This document shows positions 43,098-57,593 of a DNA stretch of 64,000 nt, in pieces (the stretch's first letter is position 1; the number at the start of each line of letters is the position of its first letter). The position numbers and the translations under genes are program-made. A model generated the notes under the pieces. The model saw nothing but the letters and a program-made list of their open reading frames with translations. It was not told the DNA's origin and did not search any database. Origin of the DNA: Sporobolomyces roseus (taxonomy: Eukaryota > Basidiomycota > Microbotryomycetes > Sporidiobolales > Sporidiobolaceae); NCBI GenBank assembly GCA_016617785.1, contig JADILM010000001.1, positions 248,001-312,000 of the forward strand, given 5' to 3'.

Positions 43098-44941
43098 CTA
43101 AGCCGAGATGAGAGAGCGGCGACGACGAGCTTGAGCAGCTCCCTTTCGGATCGTACCGAACACGTCTCCGTAGTAGCTATCATCGTCGACGAGATTGGTA
43201 AGAACGGTAAAGTATGAAATCGAGGAGGGAACGGAGAAAAGCTCACGATCCGTTGAGTCCAGGTTGAGGTTCAATTCCTTTGCAGTAGACAGAATCCCAG
43301 TGCTTCTCGATATCTTCAACGACAGGTCGACCGACAATGAGGATGTTCTATAGCGAAAGGAGAAAGGGAGAAGTCAGTTTAGAATCTCTGCGATTTTTTC
43401 AGTTACCCTCGTATAGCTACGAGCGAGTTTCTGCAGAGGCAAGATGGGTGCTTACTTGAATAGCAGGACCAAATGCACCTTGTTCGGCCTGGAACGCGGT
43501 GAGAGCGTCGTAGGTGATGTTGGGTGCAGAATCGAAATCTGAAGCGGTACGAAGGAGCATGATGCGAGAGTAGTCTACCAGACCCGAGACGTGTGCCCGC
43601 ATCAAACTTTCTAAGGAAGCATTGTCCTCCTGGGCTGTAAGTGCGTAGTTACCTGTTCCAACCTCGAGATCGAGTCAATCGCAACTTTGCGAATTGAAAA
43701 CAAAACTGATTCCGTACCTTCTCCTTTAGTCATCAATTTGGTGTAGTTTGCCCAAGTGTCAGAAAGAAGGGTTCCCGCAAAGTAGGCGTCCGAGCAAAGA
43801 GCGTCTCCTTGGAAAACTTTGGGTCCTTCGTTCGCAGGTGCGTAGTTGAAGTGTTTGCGGAAATCCATAGCGACGGAAGAATCGTTGAGAGTGAGATCTT
43901 TCGTGAGGTTGTATACACGAGAGAGGAGGTTGGTATTGAGCTCGAAGACTGGAAAGAGCTCGTGAAGAGTCAGCTTTCTATTCCCGTGAAAAGTAACCGA
44001 GTCGAAAATTCACCTTCGGTACCGTAAAGATCAGCGACGGCGGGAAGCTGGCCAGGAGCTTTAGTACCTAATGCCCAGTGGCCAGTAGTGAAATTGTCGG
44101 GAATCTGTCGGGCGTCGATCTCGTCTGCGAAAGAGAACGACAGCGAAGAGTCAGCTCTTATTCGCGATAATTGGACCCTCGTCGACCTCGGAGCCTAGTA
44201 TGTAGCGCTTTGTAACGTCGAGTATCATCGAGTAGTTGTAGCGGTCGACGAAGAGGCTGATGAGGGAGATGAGATATAGCTCACATGCGAGACCCGACTG
44301 CGAATAGAAAACCTCGGGTCAGCGAGCAGCTCCAATCTTAGTATCTTCGAGAAAGCAAGCTCACCTGTACTGAGAAGCGAGCCCAAGCGGCTGAACCGAG
44401 AGTACCTTCCGAAGGACGAATTCCTCCGATTCCAGCGATCAAGAAATAGGTCTTCTTCAGGTCGAATTTGGATGAAAGGGTCATAGCCATGATAGTCGAC
44501 GCAGCGTTGATCTCAGCTGTATAGAGGAATTCGAAATTAGCTGAATGGCCTCGAGAAAGCGAGATAAGAGAGAAATTCGAAAAACTGACCTTCTCCGGTT
44601 GTGACGATGCAAGTTGATCGGTTCTTGTTGCAACTGATGTGAGGGAATAGAGGGGATGATCCAGCGAAGGTGTAGTTATAGGTCAATCCGAGAGGTTTCA
44701 ACCAAACTTCTCTCTCGGGAGTGAACTGTGCGAAGCGATGCGAGGTCAAGCTCAATATCTTTTGATAGAAGACGAGGGAGTGAGGACGTACCATAGAGAT
44801 GATCATGACTTTGGGAGAGATAGGATGATGATCATTTGAGGAAGAGCGTTCTACGAGTTCAGTTGGGATTGTAGGAGCTGCAAGAGCTGAACTAGCGAGC
44901 ACTGTCGCTGCTAGAAGAGTCTTTGCTGTTGAGAAGAGCAT
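43098..44941 (-). CDS. purine nucleoside permease (NUP family)
   Basis: About nine exons; the first ones are 44941–44792, 44725–44590, 44516–44365 and 44297–44285 (13 nt), the last ends at TAG 43098. The predicted protein has about 389 residues. It begins with a secretion signal (LLAATVLASSALAAP). Family segments are KVMIISMFTPEREVWLKPLG, DLKKTYFLIAGIGGIRPSEG followed by TLGSAAWARFSVQ, IPDNFTTGHWALGTKAPG, and SRIMLLRTASDFD. Despite the name, NUP proteins resemble nucleoside phosphorylase folds, and the fungal ones are linked to nucleoside uptake. The C-terminus is very basic (RRRRSLISA). All junctions checked keep frame. Confidence 0.88.
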
Positions 44942-45610
44942 TTTGTTTCGTCGTCGAGTGAGTGATAGGAAAGAGGAAGAGAGAAGGAAGAAGTTTGATC
45001 TTGATCCTTCAAATAGCAGCACGACGCTAGCCTTATTTTGGAATGCGATATCGTTTAGCCACGAGGGAGAAGGGAGGGAGATAGTGGAAATGTCTCTCAC
45101 CCGCTTTTTTTTTCGACCCGGGGTGTGATACGAAAGAGTTTTCCCGTCGAGTTCCGTACCGTTGACCTTGCGAAAGATTGCGAGAAGATTGGAAAAGAAG
45201 AAAACAGGAGCAGAGAGACGAGAAAGTCAGAAAAGCGCTGTCGACGCTGACAGAGCCTGGCCTTATCAGTAGAGAGTTCAGACGCAAAAACTGGAGTCGG
45301 AGTTCAAAGAGAGGGAGGCGGGTAAAGAAAGAAAAAGCGAAACCGTCCCAACTCCGAATTGAGAAGACTTTTCGGTTAGGGGCTCTCTCCCTCTTTCATC
45401 TCCCCACCTCGTCCTTCATCCTGGCAACGCTTCTCTCAAACAACACTGACAAGATGCTACAAAACTGAGAGGAGGAGCGTACCTCTTCTCTCCTCCACAA
45501 CAAGACTTTCTTTCCCTTGTTCTCCCTTTTGGTGCCTCCACCTCCACCTCTCTCTCTTCGTTCCTCACCCGTGAAGAGGTCGATAGCTTCAACACGACCA
45601 GACAGTGCAG
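44942..45610. other. divergent promoter region, no gene seen
   Basis: About 670 bp between the permease start (minus) and the PL14 gene (plus). Open frames around 45396–45779 on both strands are Arg/Glu or Pro/Ser shadows without exon logic. If the PL14 gene has a missing signal-peptide exon, it would be expected here. Confidence 0.35.
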
Positions 45611-46971
45611 ATGTCTCGACAACTATCAGCCTCGACTTCCCAGCTCTCCATCCCTCGAATCGCCGACGCTTCAACAATCGCATCGCTCTTCTCCCTCTCC
45701 TCCCTCTGGACCGCTCCTCAACCCACTGAATCGTCTTTCTCATCCCTGACAGTCCCCACAAACGTACAAGACTCGACAACAGCGTGGGTAATGGAGAACT
45801 GGAACGTTTCGTCGAATAGTTTAGATAATACTCAATTTGTCAAGGATCCGTTTGGGGATGAAGGAGAAGAGGAATTGGTCTTGAGCGTGAATTATCCGAG
45901 GGGTACGAGAGAAGGGAGTCAATTCTTCATGACGCCAATGAGGGCCGACTCGAATGTTCAAACCGCTGTTTTACAATACGAGGTAAGTCGAGCTTTCATT
46001 TCGCTCGAGCTTCGGTTCTGCATTCGCCGATGGTTCCAACTGTCAAACCTATAGGATAGGAGTCAGAGCACTGACCGAAATGTCGGACACGGCTGAGTTT
46101 TCGCTGATTTGCTTTTTTCCTTGATCGCAGGTCGCTTTCGACGAGGGGTTCTCGTTTGTCAAGGGCGGCAAGCTGCCGGGTCTATACGGATCCGAGAAGA
46201 GTTCCGAATCGATCTGCTCCGGAGGAAATCGACAACCTAGCTGTTTCTCAGCTCGATTGATGTGGAGACAGAAAGGCGAAGGGGAAGGTGAGTGTTCACA
46301 GCTTCTTGAGCCTCTCTGATGAGTACTCAGCGAGTCGTGAACAAGCACAGTCTATGCATATATCCCAACGTATGACGGGTTTTGTCGACAGTCCGACGTC
46401 CAGTGCAACGATGAATACGGAATTTCGCTGAGTCGTTGTTCTTTCGATTTCTCTGCTGGAGGGTAGGCACCATCTCTTCCTCTCTACTCCATCTCCACTG
46501 ACTGAGCTCGTCCTCTTTCTAGGTGGACGACGATAACGCAACTCATTTCCCTCAACACTCCTCCCTTCGCCAACGGACTCCTTTACCTCTGGGCGAACAA
46601 CACTCTCGCCCTCGCTCACACCGGTCTCGTATGGCGTACGAGCGAATCCGTTACTCTATCGAAAATCATGTTCTCTACGTTCTTTGGTGGAAGTGATAGT
46701 AGTTGGGATAGTGAGGGAGGTAGTTCTTACTTTCGGAATTTTCAGGTTCGCATCCCTGCTTCCCCTTCTTTTGTTACTGTCAAGTCGCTGAGGATGATTG
46801 AGATGATAGGTATATGCTGGTCAAATACCGTCCAATACGAGTGGTCCAGCTGTCAACGCTACTCTTTCTACAACTTCTTCTGCATCGACGTCGTTTTCAG
46901 CTCATTCAAGACTCGCATTCTTCATTCTGTGGCTTCCCTTGTTGTCGTTACTTCTTGATGTTGTTGCTTAG
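45611..46971 (+). CDS. polysaccharide lyase family 14-like protein with GPI-like tail
   Basis: Exons 45611–45982, 46131–46287, 46351–46462, 46523–46745 and 46810–46971 give 341 residues. The lyase-like core reads GFSFVKGGKLPGLYG, CFSARLMWRQKGEGEVYAYI and MFSTFFGGSDSSWDSEG, then YFRNFQVYAG; this matches fungal PL14 (alginate/glucuronan lyase-type) proteins. The end is Ser/Thr-rich (SGPAVNATLSTTSSASTS) and closes with a hydrophobic helix (FFILWLPLLSLLLDVVA), a typical GPI-attachment signal. No N-terminal secretion signal is visible at this start, so a 5' exon may be missing. Intron 4 uses a GTTCGC donor. Confidence 0.8.
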
Positions 46972-47210
46972 ATTCGCTTTCGTCGTAGATAAGATAGAAC
47001 TGGAGTTGAATAGACCTTGCATAGCATTCTTTTCGAAAACTTGCAATTTTGTTTTTTCGGAATTTAGGGATCCGATCGCTCCAGGGCGCTATTTGACACG
47101 TTCTCACCAAACCGTAGAATGGTCGCAAAAAAAGTGATGCGAAAGTTGAACCTCCTGAACGAGGGAAGCTTTTCCCTCCCCCTCTTTCTCTCACATTTCA
47201 CTCTCCAACG

Positions 47211-48909
<1,699 letters not shown>

Positions 48910-49186
48910 AAGTAGGCATGACTTTGAATCGGACAGCGGCTTTGAAGAGGAGGTTGTCGTTTATTTTCGCATTGCACTTTTTCCATTTGTTTCGTTTTCC
49001 CGCTCATGAGTAGAGATATCAAGCTTTGTGAGAGATGCTAGAGATAAAGTGATTCATTTGCGAAAGATTCACGCAGATCAATTTTCGAACGGCTTGTCGA
49101 TCCGACTTCTCTCCTCGCTTTCCTGACCATTCTATCAACCGAACAACCAGGAGTGCTCTACGTAACACAGAGCTGTTAGCTAGTCA

Positions 49187-51421
49187 ATGCAAGATTCTCC
49201 TCCGATTGGAGATTATCAATCAATCTATTCTCCTTCACTCTCTCCACTACCACTCCCTACACCTTCGGACTCGAATCGGATACCTACACAAGGCAAGAAA
49301 TTGATACGAGGAGTTGCTCCAGGGTCAAGGGGACCCATACCGAGCTCTTGCGATGGATGTAGAAGGAGGAGAACTAAGTGCGTTCGTCGCGATGCCTCAG
49401 AGGCTTGTACAACTTGTCAGGCTAGAGGTAAGTCTTTCGTAGCTTATTGTTGAGATTGTGCTGATCAGCTGGCTCGAACAGGTATCGAATGTACCGTTCC
49501 AGACTTGATTACTCGTTCGCACTCCTTTCGCTCTTCCCATCCCTCTTGATGGCTCTGACGCTCCTCTATGACGATGTCTTCAGGTCGAATAGTCGTACAA
49601 CCTCGAGCCGAACGGAAACTCAACAGTACTTCAGTTTCGTCGACCTTGGCAGATAGTCTCCTCAAACTTCATGTCGATCCAACAAAAGCAGGCTTCGACA
49701 GTACTCTCTTCTCCCTGATTTGCCATGACATGTATGCTCTCAAAGCTCGTTTCGATGCCGTGTGAGTGCTCACTTCGAACCAGAGCGAAGGGTTTTTTTT
49801 TGCGACGAAACTGATTCTTTGATGTTTGCAACAGCGGAAAGCGATTAGATGAACTGGAGCAGTACGAACAGCTTCGATGTCGTATCACCTGGGCGACCGC
49901 ATCAAAACGATGGCTCGCTGCTGATGAAGTAACGGAGGAATGTCGCACCATTTCGAACCAACTTTCGAAAAGTGCCCAAGAATACGCCGATTCGTCCTCA
50001 ATCTGGCGAATACCAACCCTCGCAAACTTCACGAATCTCATCCTACTCTTCTTCCTCACTGCATATGGAGACATCACTAGACCATCAGCTCATTACTACC
50101 TCCTCTGTGCGAGCCAACATTTCCCGCAATTGTATCCGACGACGGAAAGCTTGACGAATCTTGCGACGAAACGACCGTGCTGGCTAGCGTACCAGTTTGC
50201 GATCTGCGAGCTATGTGTCGCGCTCGAGCGAGGGAAACCTCCTCTACTGTCAGTCACTTTCTTGATCGTCAGTTTTCCTCTTGTTTTGGCTGACATGTCG
50301 AGATACCCAACAGTTCCTCCGAAGATTGTAACATCTTCGAAATCGATGTCGAACCTCCACCCTTCCCTCCCACCAACCTCCTACTTCCCTACCTCTCCGA
50401 ATCTCCCGCTCTCCTGATCGATCTCGGTACGAATCGAAAAGCCATGTTCATCTACCTCGCCCGACACCTCGCAATCCACGCCGCTCGACCCGCCGAGTCT
50501 ATCGCCGTACAAGAAGATCTCAAGATCCTGCGTTCGACTTGGAGTCGGCTCGACGAACACGATCGATGGGCAAACGAAGTCCTCTCCCTCATGCGATCCC
50601 CCGAAGCACCCCAATCGAATTCGACCACAACGATCCGTTATGCGTTCACTTATGGATGTTTACCGTTCTTACTCCTCGAATACTCAATCCTCGATCACAT
50701 CCGGAAACGCCTCGATAAACTTACACAGTTCTCAATCGATTACCCATCGGATCCACTCAATTTCGCAGACCTCGCTTCGATCTCCTCGTTATACAAGATC
50801 TGTAGAGAAAGGTGCCAAGTCGCGCTCTTTACGAATTTGAGAAACGCTCGAGTAAAGCTTGTTCTCTTTCTTTTTCCGTCTGCTTTTCGAAGTATTACTG
50901 ATTTCGATTGCTGAGTTCACAGAGTCGTGGAGGATTGAATTTGTTCGCGGGAGCAGTCGGATCCCTGTGTTCAATAGCGAGATTCGACTCGTTCACCGAA
51001 ACGCTGTGCACCGCTTCACTCGACGGCGACGACATGGTCGACAGATTGGCTTCTATCGCTTAGTAAGCTTTGCTTCATCCGTCGGTATTCATCGTTGACG
51101 TCGATTTGTCTCTCTTTCATAGCTTCCTTGATACGCTGTACGCCGTTCAGAGAACTTATCAAGCCAATCTCGATCATTCGATCTCGTCCATCTCTGCACT
51201 CCAGCAGGAGCTACAAAGTCGTACAGGATTCGAAGCGGAAAGAGCTCTCCATCTCTACAGTAGGTCGTTGAAACCACTTCACCCTCTTTTTGAATTCGGA
51301 TCACTGACCACGTCCAAATCACGAAACAGCTGCAACCCCTCCATCCTCCAAAATTTCCTGTCTCCCCGAACCACCACTTATTCGAGGGGCAACATCGTTG
51401 TATCACGCACCGATCAACTGA
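49187..51421 (+). CDS. Zn(II)2Cys6 fungal transcription factor
   Basis: Eight exons, 49187–49427, 49482–49514, 49584–49761, 49835–50248, 50314–50851, 50923–51062, 51123–51259 and 51330–51421, give 590 residues. The binuclear cluster at about residues 54–85 reads CDGCRRRRTKCVRRDASEAC, then TTCQARGIEC, with six Cys spaced C-x2-C-x6-C-x8-C-x2-C-x6-C. The rest is helical (SKRWLAADEVTEECRTI, RPSAHYYLLCASQHFPQLYP, RPCWLAYQFAICELCVALER) and lacks a clear named middle domain. It should be a nuclear DNA-binding regulator; the target pathway is unknown. Intron 2 uses a GTTCGC donor. The stop is followed by 326 bp before the next gene. Confidence 0.85.
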
Positions 51422-51747
51422 CTCTCTTGAGAAAACCCCCCCTTTCGTTTGGTCAATACCTTTGCTTTGTCGTTCTTTGCATTCTTTGCCTTCGCTTACT
51501 TAGTCGTTCAACACGTTGTCGTACCATTTCCCGTCTCCCTCTATTTTCTGTTGCAACGGAATACTCGCAAACTTGTGTCTTTTCTTGAATACTCTTCGAT
51601 GTCTTTCTCGAGATCCTTCACTAATTGGGTTGCGTATTTCACAAGAACAATTGAATCCTCTACTGACGAAAAACACTGATAAACTGATTTGAGCTACTCG
51701 AGCTACTTTTTGATACTGAACCTTCCAAACGATACTGTGCTCAGCCT
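51422..51747. other. convergent 3' region, no gene seen
   Basis: 326 bp between two converging stop codons; no structure seen. Confidence 0.35.
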
Positions 51748-54700
51748 CTAGAATTCGATTCCCTCTTTCCTCGCCTTCTTCTCGACCTTGTCTTGCTCCT
51801 TCCTCCATGCTTCGTATACATCTGGGTTCTCGGCGAAGTGTTCGAGACAGGGAGCGCAGCGGATGAAGTAGGCTTGAGCATTCTTCCCGTATCCGAGCAA
51901 GGCGAATTCGGGGAGAACGTCCCCTACTGCATCGAGATCTTCAGAGGGTAGACAATCTTCGCAGTAGGCGTCGGGACAGAGTTGACACCTGAAGAAAGAG
52001 AGCAGGGGTCAAGGGAGGTTGACGAAGAAGGAAGAGAGGAGATGATGAAAAACGCACCTGAACAACAATCCTCCACACTCTCCCGTGGTCTTTCGACACA
52101 CGACGCAGTCATGCTGAGGACACGAGTAGGAGCTGAGATCGACAGAAAAGATTGTCAGTCTTTCGTTTCAGGATAGAGGAGGGATAAGGGAGACGAGAGG
52201 GAGACGAGACGTACATCATGCGTTTCAGCTCCCCTTTAGAAAGCCCCGAGCAAGTACCATGGCATACTCGAGGACATCCTCTGCATTCGTACACTTCTCC
52301 ACCGTCTTTGCACAAGACGCAGAAATCTTCGTGGTCAAACGTCTTCTTCGTTCGCTTCGTGTTCTGTAGCTTCTTGAGTTGTGCAGGATCGCTCGTGATA
52401 GTCTTGACCGCCTCCCATCGAGTGTTTGTAGCTGTTTCTTTCGCGACCGAGTGACCGTCGATCATGACCGTTCGAGATTTGTCCATTCGAGGTTTCTTTC
52501 CTTGCATTTCTTGCCATTCTGCGGACATTGGTGAACCTCGTCAGTCTCAGCGACAATGATTTGAGAGTGACGAGTCTGACATACCTTGTTGAATCTCGAC
52601 ATTCGAAGCTTTGTACGTTTGACCCTCGAACTTTCTCGATTGAACCGCTTCTCGTCCTTGGAGTAACAAGGCCTCTGCAGCTTCCTCCTCCGCCTCGATC
52701 TTCCTCTTCTGCTCCTCGCTCAACTCTTCCCCGAGATCCGCCTTGATTCCAACTTCTTTCGTCTCGTCTCGATGTTTCCCTCGTTCGACGAGATCGTCGA
52801 AAGTAGATGCTCGGAAAGTGTCGAAAGGATCTCCTCCATCAGTAGCTGTCCATTTGGCGAGTGCGCTTGCTCCTCCTCGAAGAATACCGGCGAGCTCTGC
52901 ATTAGACGAAACTTGATCAGTCCGAGCAAACGAGATAAGAGAACAACTGAAAGTAGAACGTACCTCCTCGAGTCATCTTTGGTGCATCATCTTCCGTCTG
53001 ATTCGTCTCGTTTCCAACCTCCGAAACTCCTGCCCCATTCTCATTCACGTTCCTCATCGTTCCCATCACTTTCGCCGACAAATAAAGCTTCTTCCTCAAT
53101 CTCGTCAACATCTGTTCCTCGACACTATCCTGACAAACGAGACGGAACACTTTGACGGTTTTCGTCTGACCGATACGATGGGAACGAGCGATAGCTTGAA
53201 TGTCGACCTGAGGATTCCAATCTTGGTCGTACATCACAACGGTTTCAGCCGCAGTGAGGTTGATGCCGAGACCACCTGCTCGTGTCGAGATGAGGAAGAT
53301 CTGGTAAGGCGACTTGGCTTGTTGGAACAACTTGATGTCGAGTGAACGACGGGGTCGAGAAGTTTGACCATCGAGTCGAGCATCTGTAGGAGCGAAGTAT
53401 AGGATGTCGAGATGACGAGAAGTATCGGAGATGATGTGAAGAAGTGGAAGGAGGGAAACGAGCAGAAGGACGTGGTGAGTTTAGGTTCGCGACTTGAGAA
53501 TCAGCGAGACTAATCGCTCACACTTGTAGCTTCGTAGCTGCATGAAGTCCTCCAAGATGTTCAACATCATCGTGAAACCCGAGAAGATGAGCACTTTCTC
53601 TCCTTTCGGAATGATCTCTGCCAGCAGTTTGTCGAGTACCATGAGTTTCGAACTTGCAGCGACGATGTGTTCGGCGATCTCGAAAGGTTCCGCTTCTGCA
53701 TTCGGTAGGAGGTAAGGGTGACAGGAGACTTTGCGGAGTTGCATGAGACTGAAACTGGAGAGTCAGCTTCGAAGTAAAGTCGACAAGTGCGAGAAGCGAA
53801 CTCACAGATTCATCATTTTCATCCATTGTCCTCCTCCAGATTCCTTGTTCTTCGACTCTTCCACCGCTCGTCTCACATTCGCAGCAACTTCCGCTTCTCC
53901 ATCGTCACCTTGTAGTTCCAACGCCAAAGCATGATCTTTCTCATCCCTCTCCCTCTTGTGCCTCATAGCTGCCGCTTCTCCCTTCTTACTACTGTACTTG
54001 ATCTCGAAGTCCGAGAAGATCTCCGCCAACAATGTCGCCTCCGTTCGAGCGAGTAAAGCTTTCGTCCAGAATCGTTGAGCGGGAGAGAGCGGAACGTAGA
54101 GCGTCATTTCTTCTCGAGGTGGGACTGTCAATTGACTCGAGACTCCTTCTTTCGTTCGTCGTAGCATGATGAGTTCGAGGAGTTTTTGCGATTTCTTCAG
54201 GAACGATTGGTCGTAGTTTCCAGCGGAAAGGTCGAAAGAATCTCGGAAAGGTCGCATCGTATTCTGATGGAAGGTGATGGGATCGAGGAAGTGTAGCAGT
54301 GACCAGACTGTATTGCGACGAGAGAGCATGAGTTAACAGCGGGAGAAGTGCCCAGAGAGAAGTGGACTCACGTTCGACTAGGTTGTTCTGTAGAGGAGTT
54401 CCCGACAAGATTATCCTCATTCTCGCTGGTACTCCCTGTACCGCTTGAGAAGTCTGACTCTCCGTATTCTTGACTCGATGACCCTCGTCCAACACGCACA
54501 ATCCCCATCTCTTGCCATTCTTAAAGAAGTATTGTTCAGCACTGTAAGCTTCATAAGTTGTGACGACTAGATCTGGTGTATTCTCGAGGTACTCCTCTTT
54601 GAGTAGTGATCGAGCTGCGGCGGAACCGTGGAACCTGATCGCTTTCTGTAGAATCCGAGCGAGGTCCAAAATCAGTGTTTGCGAACGAGACACTACGAGG

Positions 54701-55670
54701 AGAAAAGGACTGACGAAACTAGGAAGCCATCGTTTGATCTCTGTCATCCATGAACTGAGAACACTGAGAGGGCAGACTAAAAGATGTGGTCCTTTTGCGC
54801 CGTGATTCTCGGCGAGGTAAGCGATGAGGGAAAGAGTTTGGAGAGTTTTGCCGAGTCCCATCCTGTTCTCGGAGTCAGCTAGAATGCAACAGTAGAGGAG
54901 TGAAGCGAGTGAGCTTACTCGTCGGCGAGAATACAGTTCATTCCGTTCTCAGCACAGAATGCGAGGAACGAGAGCCCTTGTAGTTGATAATCCTTCATGA
55001 CTGCCGATTTTGAGATGAGACTAGGTTGTTCGAGGCGTCGATACGGGACGAAAGGTGTCTTAGGTAACGGTCCAGCTTGACGTGCGGAAGCGAGAACTCG
55101 AGGGAACTTGATGTCTCCGGGGAGCAGCGAAGAATAGATTTCGGAATTTGCGAGTCTACCGATCGCAACGACGAGTCAGTCTCGCGGTAAGTTTCTCGCC
55201 TCGACGAAACGAGGTGGTACTGACAAGAACTGTTTCCTCCTCTTCTCCTTATCCTGATCATTCCACCAGATTCCTCGCACAAAATCGTCGACTTTCGCTA
55301 CTTTCTTGACTTTCGCTTTCCCCTTTCCCTTCGCGTTTCCTTTCGCTGTACTTCCCCACGCAGGTTCCATAATGATCACACTCTCATCGTCACTATCATC
55401 ACTCAATTCTATAACTTCTTGTTGATCCTTCTTCTCAATCTTCGCTCGTTTCGGTCTCTCGATATCCATCAAAACTGGAGTTTGCGCGCCTGAACTAGTT
55501 CCAACACTTCCTGAAACCAATCCTAATTGTCCTGCGCGTTCGTTGAGTGATTGTAGAGAGTCGGATCTTGAGAGAGATGGAGCCGATTCTTGATCAATCA
55601 AATGAGAGAATGGGCGCTTTGGTTGAGTCGTCCAGGTCTCTGGTATCCCTTCAATGAACGGCGTAGTCAT
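51748..55670 (-). CDS. Snf2-family chromatin-remodelling ATPase with C-terminal PHD-like fingers
   Basis: Multi-exon gene of roughly 1,100 residues, from ATG 55670 to TAG 51748. The N-terminus is acidic and disordered (EVIELSDDSDDESV). The ATPase has Walker A MGLGKTLQ, LVCPLSVLSSW, the DEGH box VLDEGHRVKN, SGTPLQN, and in lobe 2 LISTRAGGLGINLT, VMYDQDWNPQ and ARSHRIGQTK. A linker of about 250 residues follows, then DFCVLCKDGGEVYECRGCPR and CPQHDCVVCRKTTGECGG with FRCQLCPDAYCEDCLP, two Cys/His fingers of PHD type. No bromodomain, chromodomain or SANT–SLIDE is seen. The layout fits a nucleosome remodeller that reads histone tails. Walker A sits at the start of an exon. Confidence 0.87.
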
Positions 55671-56013
55671 ACTAGCGCGTTGCAGTCGATCAAAAGCGTG
55701 AGAAAGAAAGAGCGAAAAAAAACCTTTGAAATCTTTATCACCAAATTCACTGATAGACCCCACTCTTGAAATCGACGAAATGGGGTACAGTAGCTCTTCC
55801 TCGAGACACGTGTGGAAGCCCTTTCTCCCAAAGCAGTACGCGGTCGAAAAAATTGGATCAACAACGACGACGAGAGAAATATTGCACCAATTTTGAGGGT
55901 TTGTACGTAAAGCGCTCATGCTCGCGCTGAATTGTCACCTCGACAACAGCTTCTCTATGATCGATCTCCCCTCTTCCACGCGATCCCGCAATCCCTTAGC
56001 CCGAATCAAGTGA
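55671..56013. promoter_or_regulatory. promoter of Snf2 gene and 3' end of KH gene
   Basis: 343 bp between two minus-strand genes; contains an A-rich run near 55715 (antisense) and no gene. Confidence 0.35.
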
Positions 56014-57593
56014 TTACGCTCCGAGTTCTGTACCGATAGATCCCCGATAGATCAGCATCGAAGCAGAGACGATTCGACCGATGAGCAGTAAAGTGAACTC
56101 ACGCTTCTGCTTCTCTTGCTCCAATCGTTGATAGAGTAATCTGACAGCGATTTGAATTCCAGTTGGTTGTCCAGTGATCGTGACCAGCTGTACGTCGTCG
56201 CTCGAATTCATCAGAATTTTTGGGCAAGGCTCGATGAACGAGTGGGAGAGACATACACGTTCGAGAGGAGAACCACCGGGAGCAGCTTCTCCAGGTTCGT
56301 TGATCTTGATTTGACACTGAGACGCTTGTCGAACTTCATTGATCTTGGCTCCAGCTTTACCGATGATCGAACCTAAGCCGCACATTCCTCAATTCAGCAC
56401 GCATCGATAAAGGGCGGTGGTGAAGTAAGAATGAGGCTTACCGACTAATTCATTAGGAATGAAGATTTGTTGAGTTTGAGCACCTGGTCCAACAGCAGGA
56501 CCCATTCCACCTCCTCCACCTCCTCCTCCACCTTCCCGTCTCTCACCTCCTTCCCTCGGTGCATCCCTTCCACCTCCTCTTCCACCCGAAGGAGGAGGTC
56601 CAGCACTTCCATACCTATCACCCCTCGAACTCGCCGAAGGAGGAGGTCCGTAATCTCCTGCACCAGGTCTGTAACTAGCGTTGTTACTAGCGACTGGATG
56701 TTCCTGAAGTACAGTTCCAATGTAATAAACGGCGATATGAATCGCGTCTGCCACTCCAGAGACTGAGAGAACTCGTTCGGTCGAACCTGGGAGCATCGTT
56801 TCGGAAGCTTGAAGTCGAGCTCCGGAAGCTTCTTGGATCTCTTTGATTTTCGAACCAGATTTGCCGATGACTGAACCCATACGAGAGTTGGGAATGATGA
56901 ATCGGATAGTGACGGCTCGGGAACCGGGAACTGAGGGAACGTCGAACGGTTCATCGTTGATTCGTCGAACGATGAGACCGAAAGCCTATGCATCGCAAGA
57001 GTTTCGGATGAGTGAGAAGCTTCGAAAAGGGAGAGCTGTGATTGAAAACTCACCTTGGAAACTGCGTCGAGTTGCCCAGCGATGACCATGATACGTTCAG
57101 GGTTACCGGGAACAGCTTCAGTGATGGTGATCTTGGCACCACTCTTGTCCCTGATCTCGTTGACGTTCTTTCCTTGCTTTCCAATAATGATACTGGCATC
57201 TTGAGTGACGATCAACGCTCGCATTTGAATCGAAGCGGCGGCGGTAGTTGCTGCAGCGGCATCTGCGTTGGCAGCTTCGGGGTTGGCGGGTAGATCAGGG
57301 TTCGCAGCTGCGACTGAAGCTGAAACTGAAGATGAAGGAGGGTTGGTCGAATCAACGTTCATCGGTGCTGCTTCGTCGGTAGTCTTGTCGGCATCCTTGT
57401 CGTCGGTTTGCATCTCGGCTCCGTTGCCTCCATTCTCGTTCGAGTTGTCCTCCTCGTCATCGTCGAGTTCGAGTTTGACGGGAGCTTGAGTAGCTTGGTT
57501 GGCCTTTTTCGAAGCGGAATCGGTCGAAGGAGAGGACGAACGAGAACGCTTACGAGCGATGTCGGCGCTGGTAGGTGCGAGAGAATCCGCCAT
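56014..57593 (-). CDS. triple KH-domain RNA-binding protein (Pbp2/Rnc1-like)
   Basis: Exons 57593–57054, 56985–56442, 56387–56257, 56187–56103 and 56027–56014 give 437 residues. Three KH domains are visible: ALIVTQDASIIIGKQGKNVN with the GKQG loop (about 125–185), FIIPNSRMGSVIGKSGSKIK with GKSG (about 205–265), and MCGLGSIIGKAGAKINEVRQ with GKAG (about 365–430). Acidic, Ala-rich sequence precedes the first, and a Gly/Arg/Pro-rich RGG-like linker lies between the second and third. This matches poly(C)-binding/hnRNP-K-like fungal proteins that control mRNA stability. The final coding exon is only 14 nt. The acceptor GAATTGAG for exon 3 is set by the GMCGLGSII frame. Confidence 0.9.

Noticed and set aside
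45396..45779. 127-codon Arg/Glu-rich minus-strand ORF
   Set aside because: Antisense to the first PL14 exon and its leader; no support.
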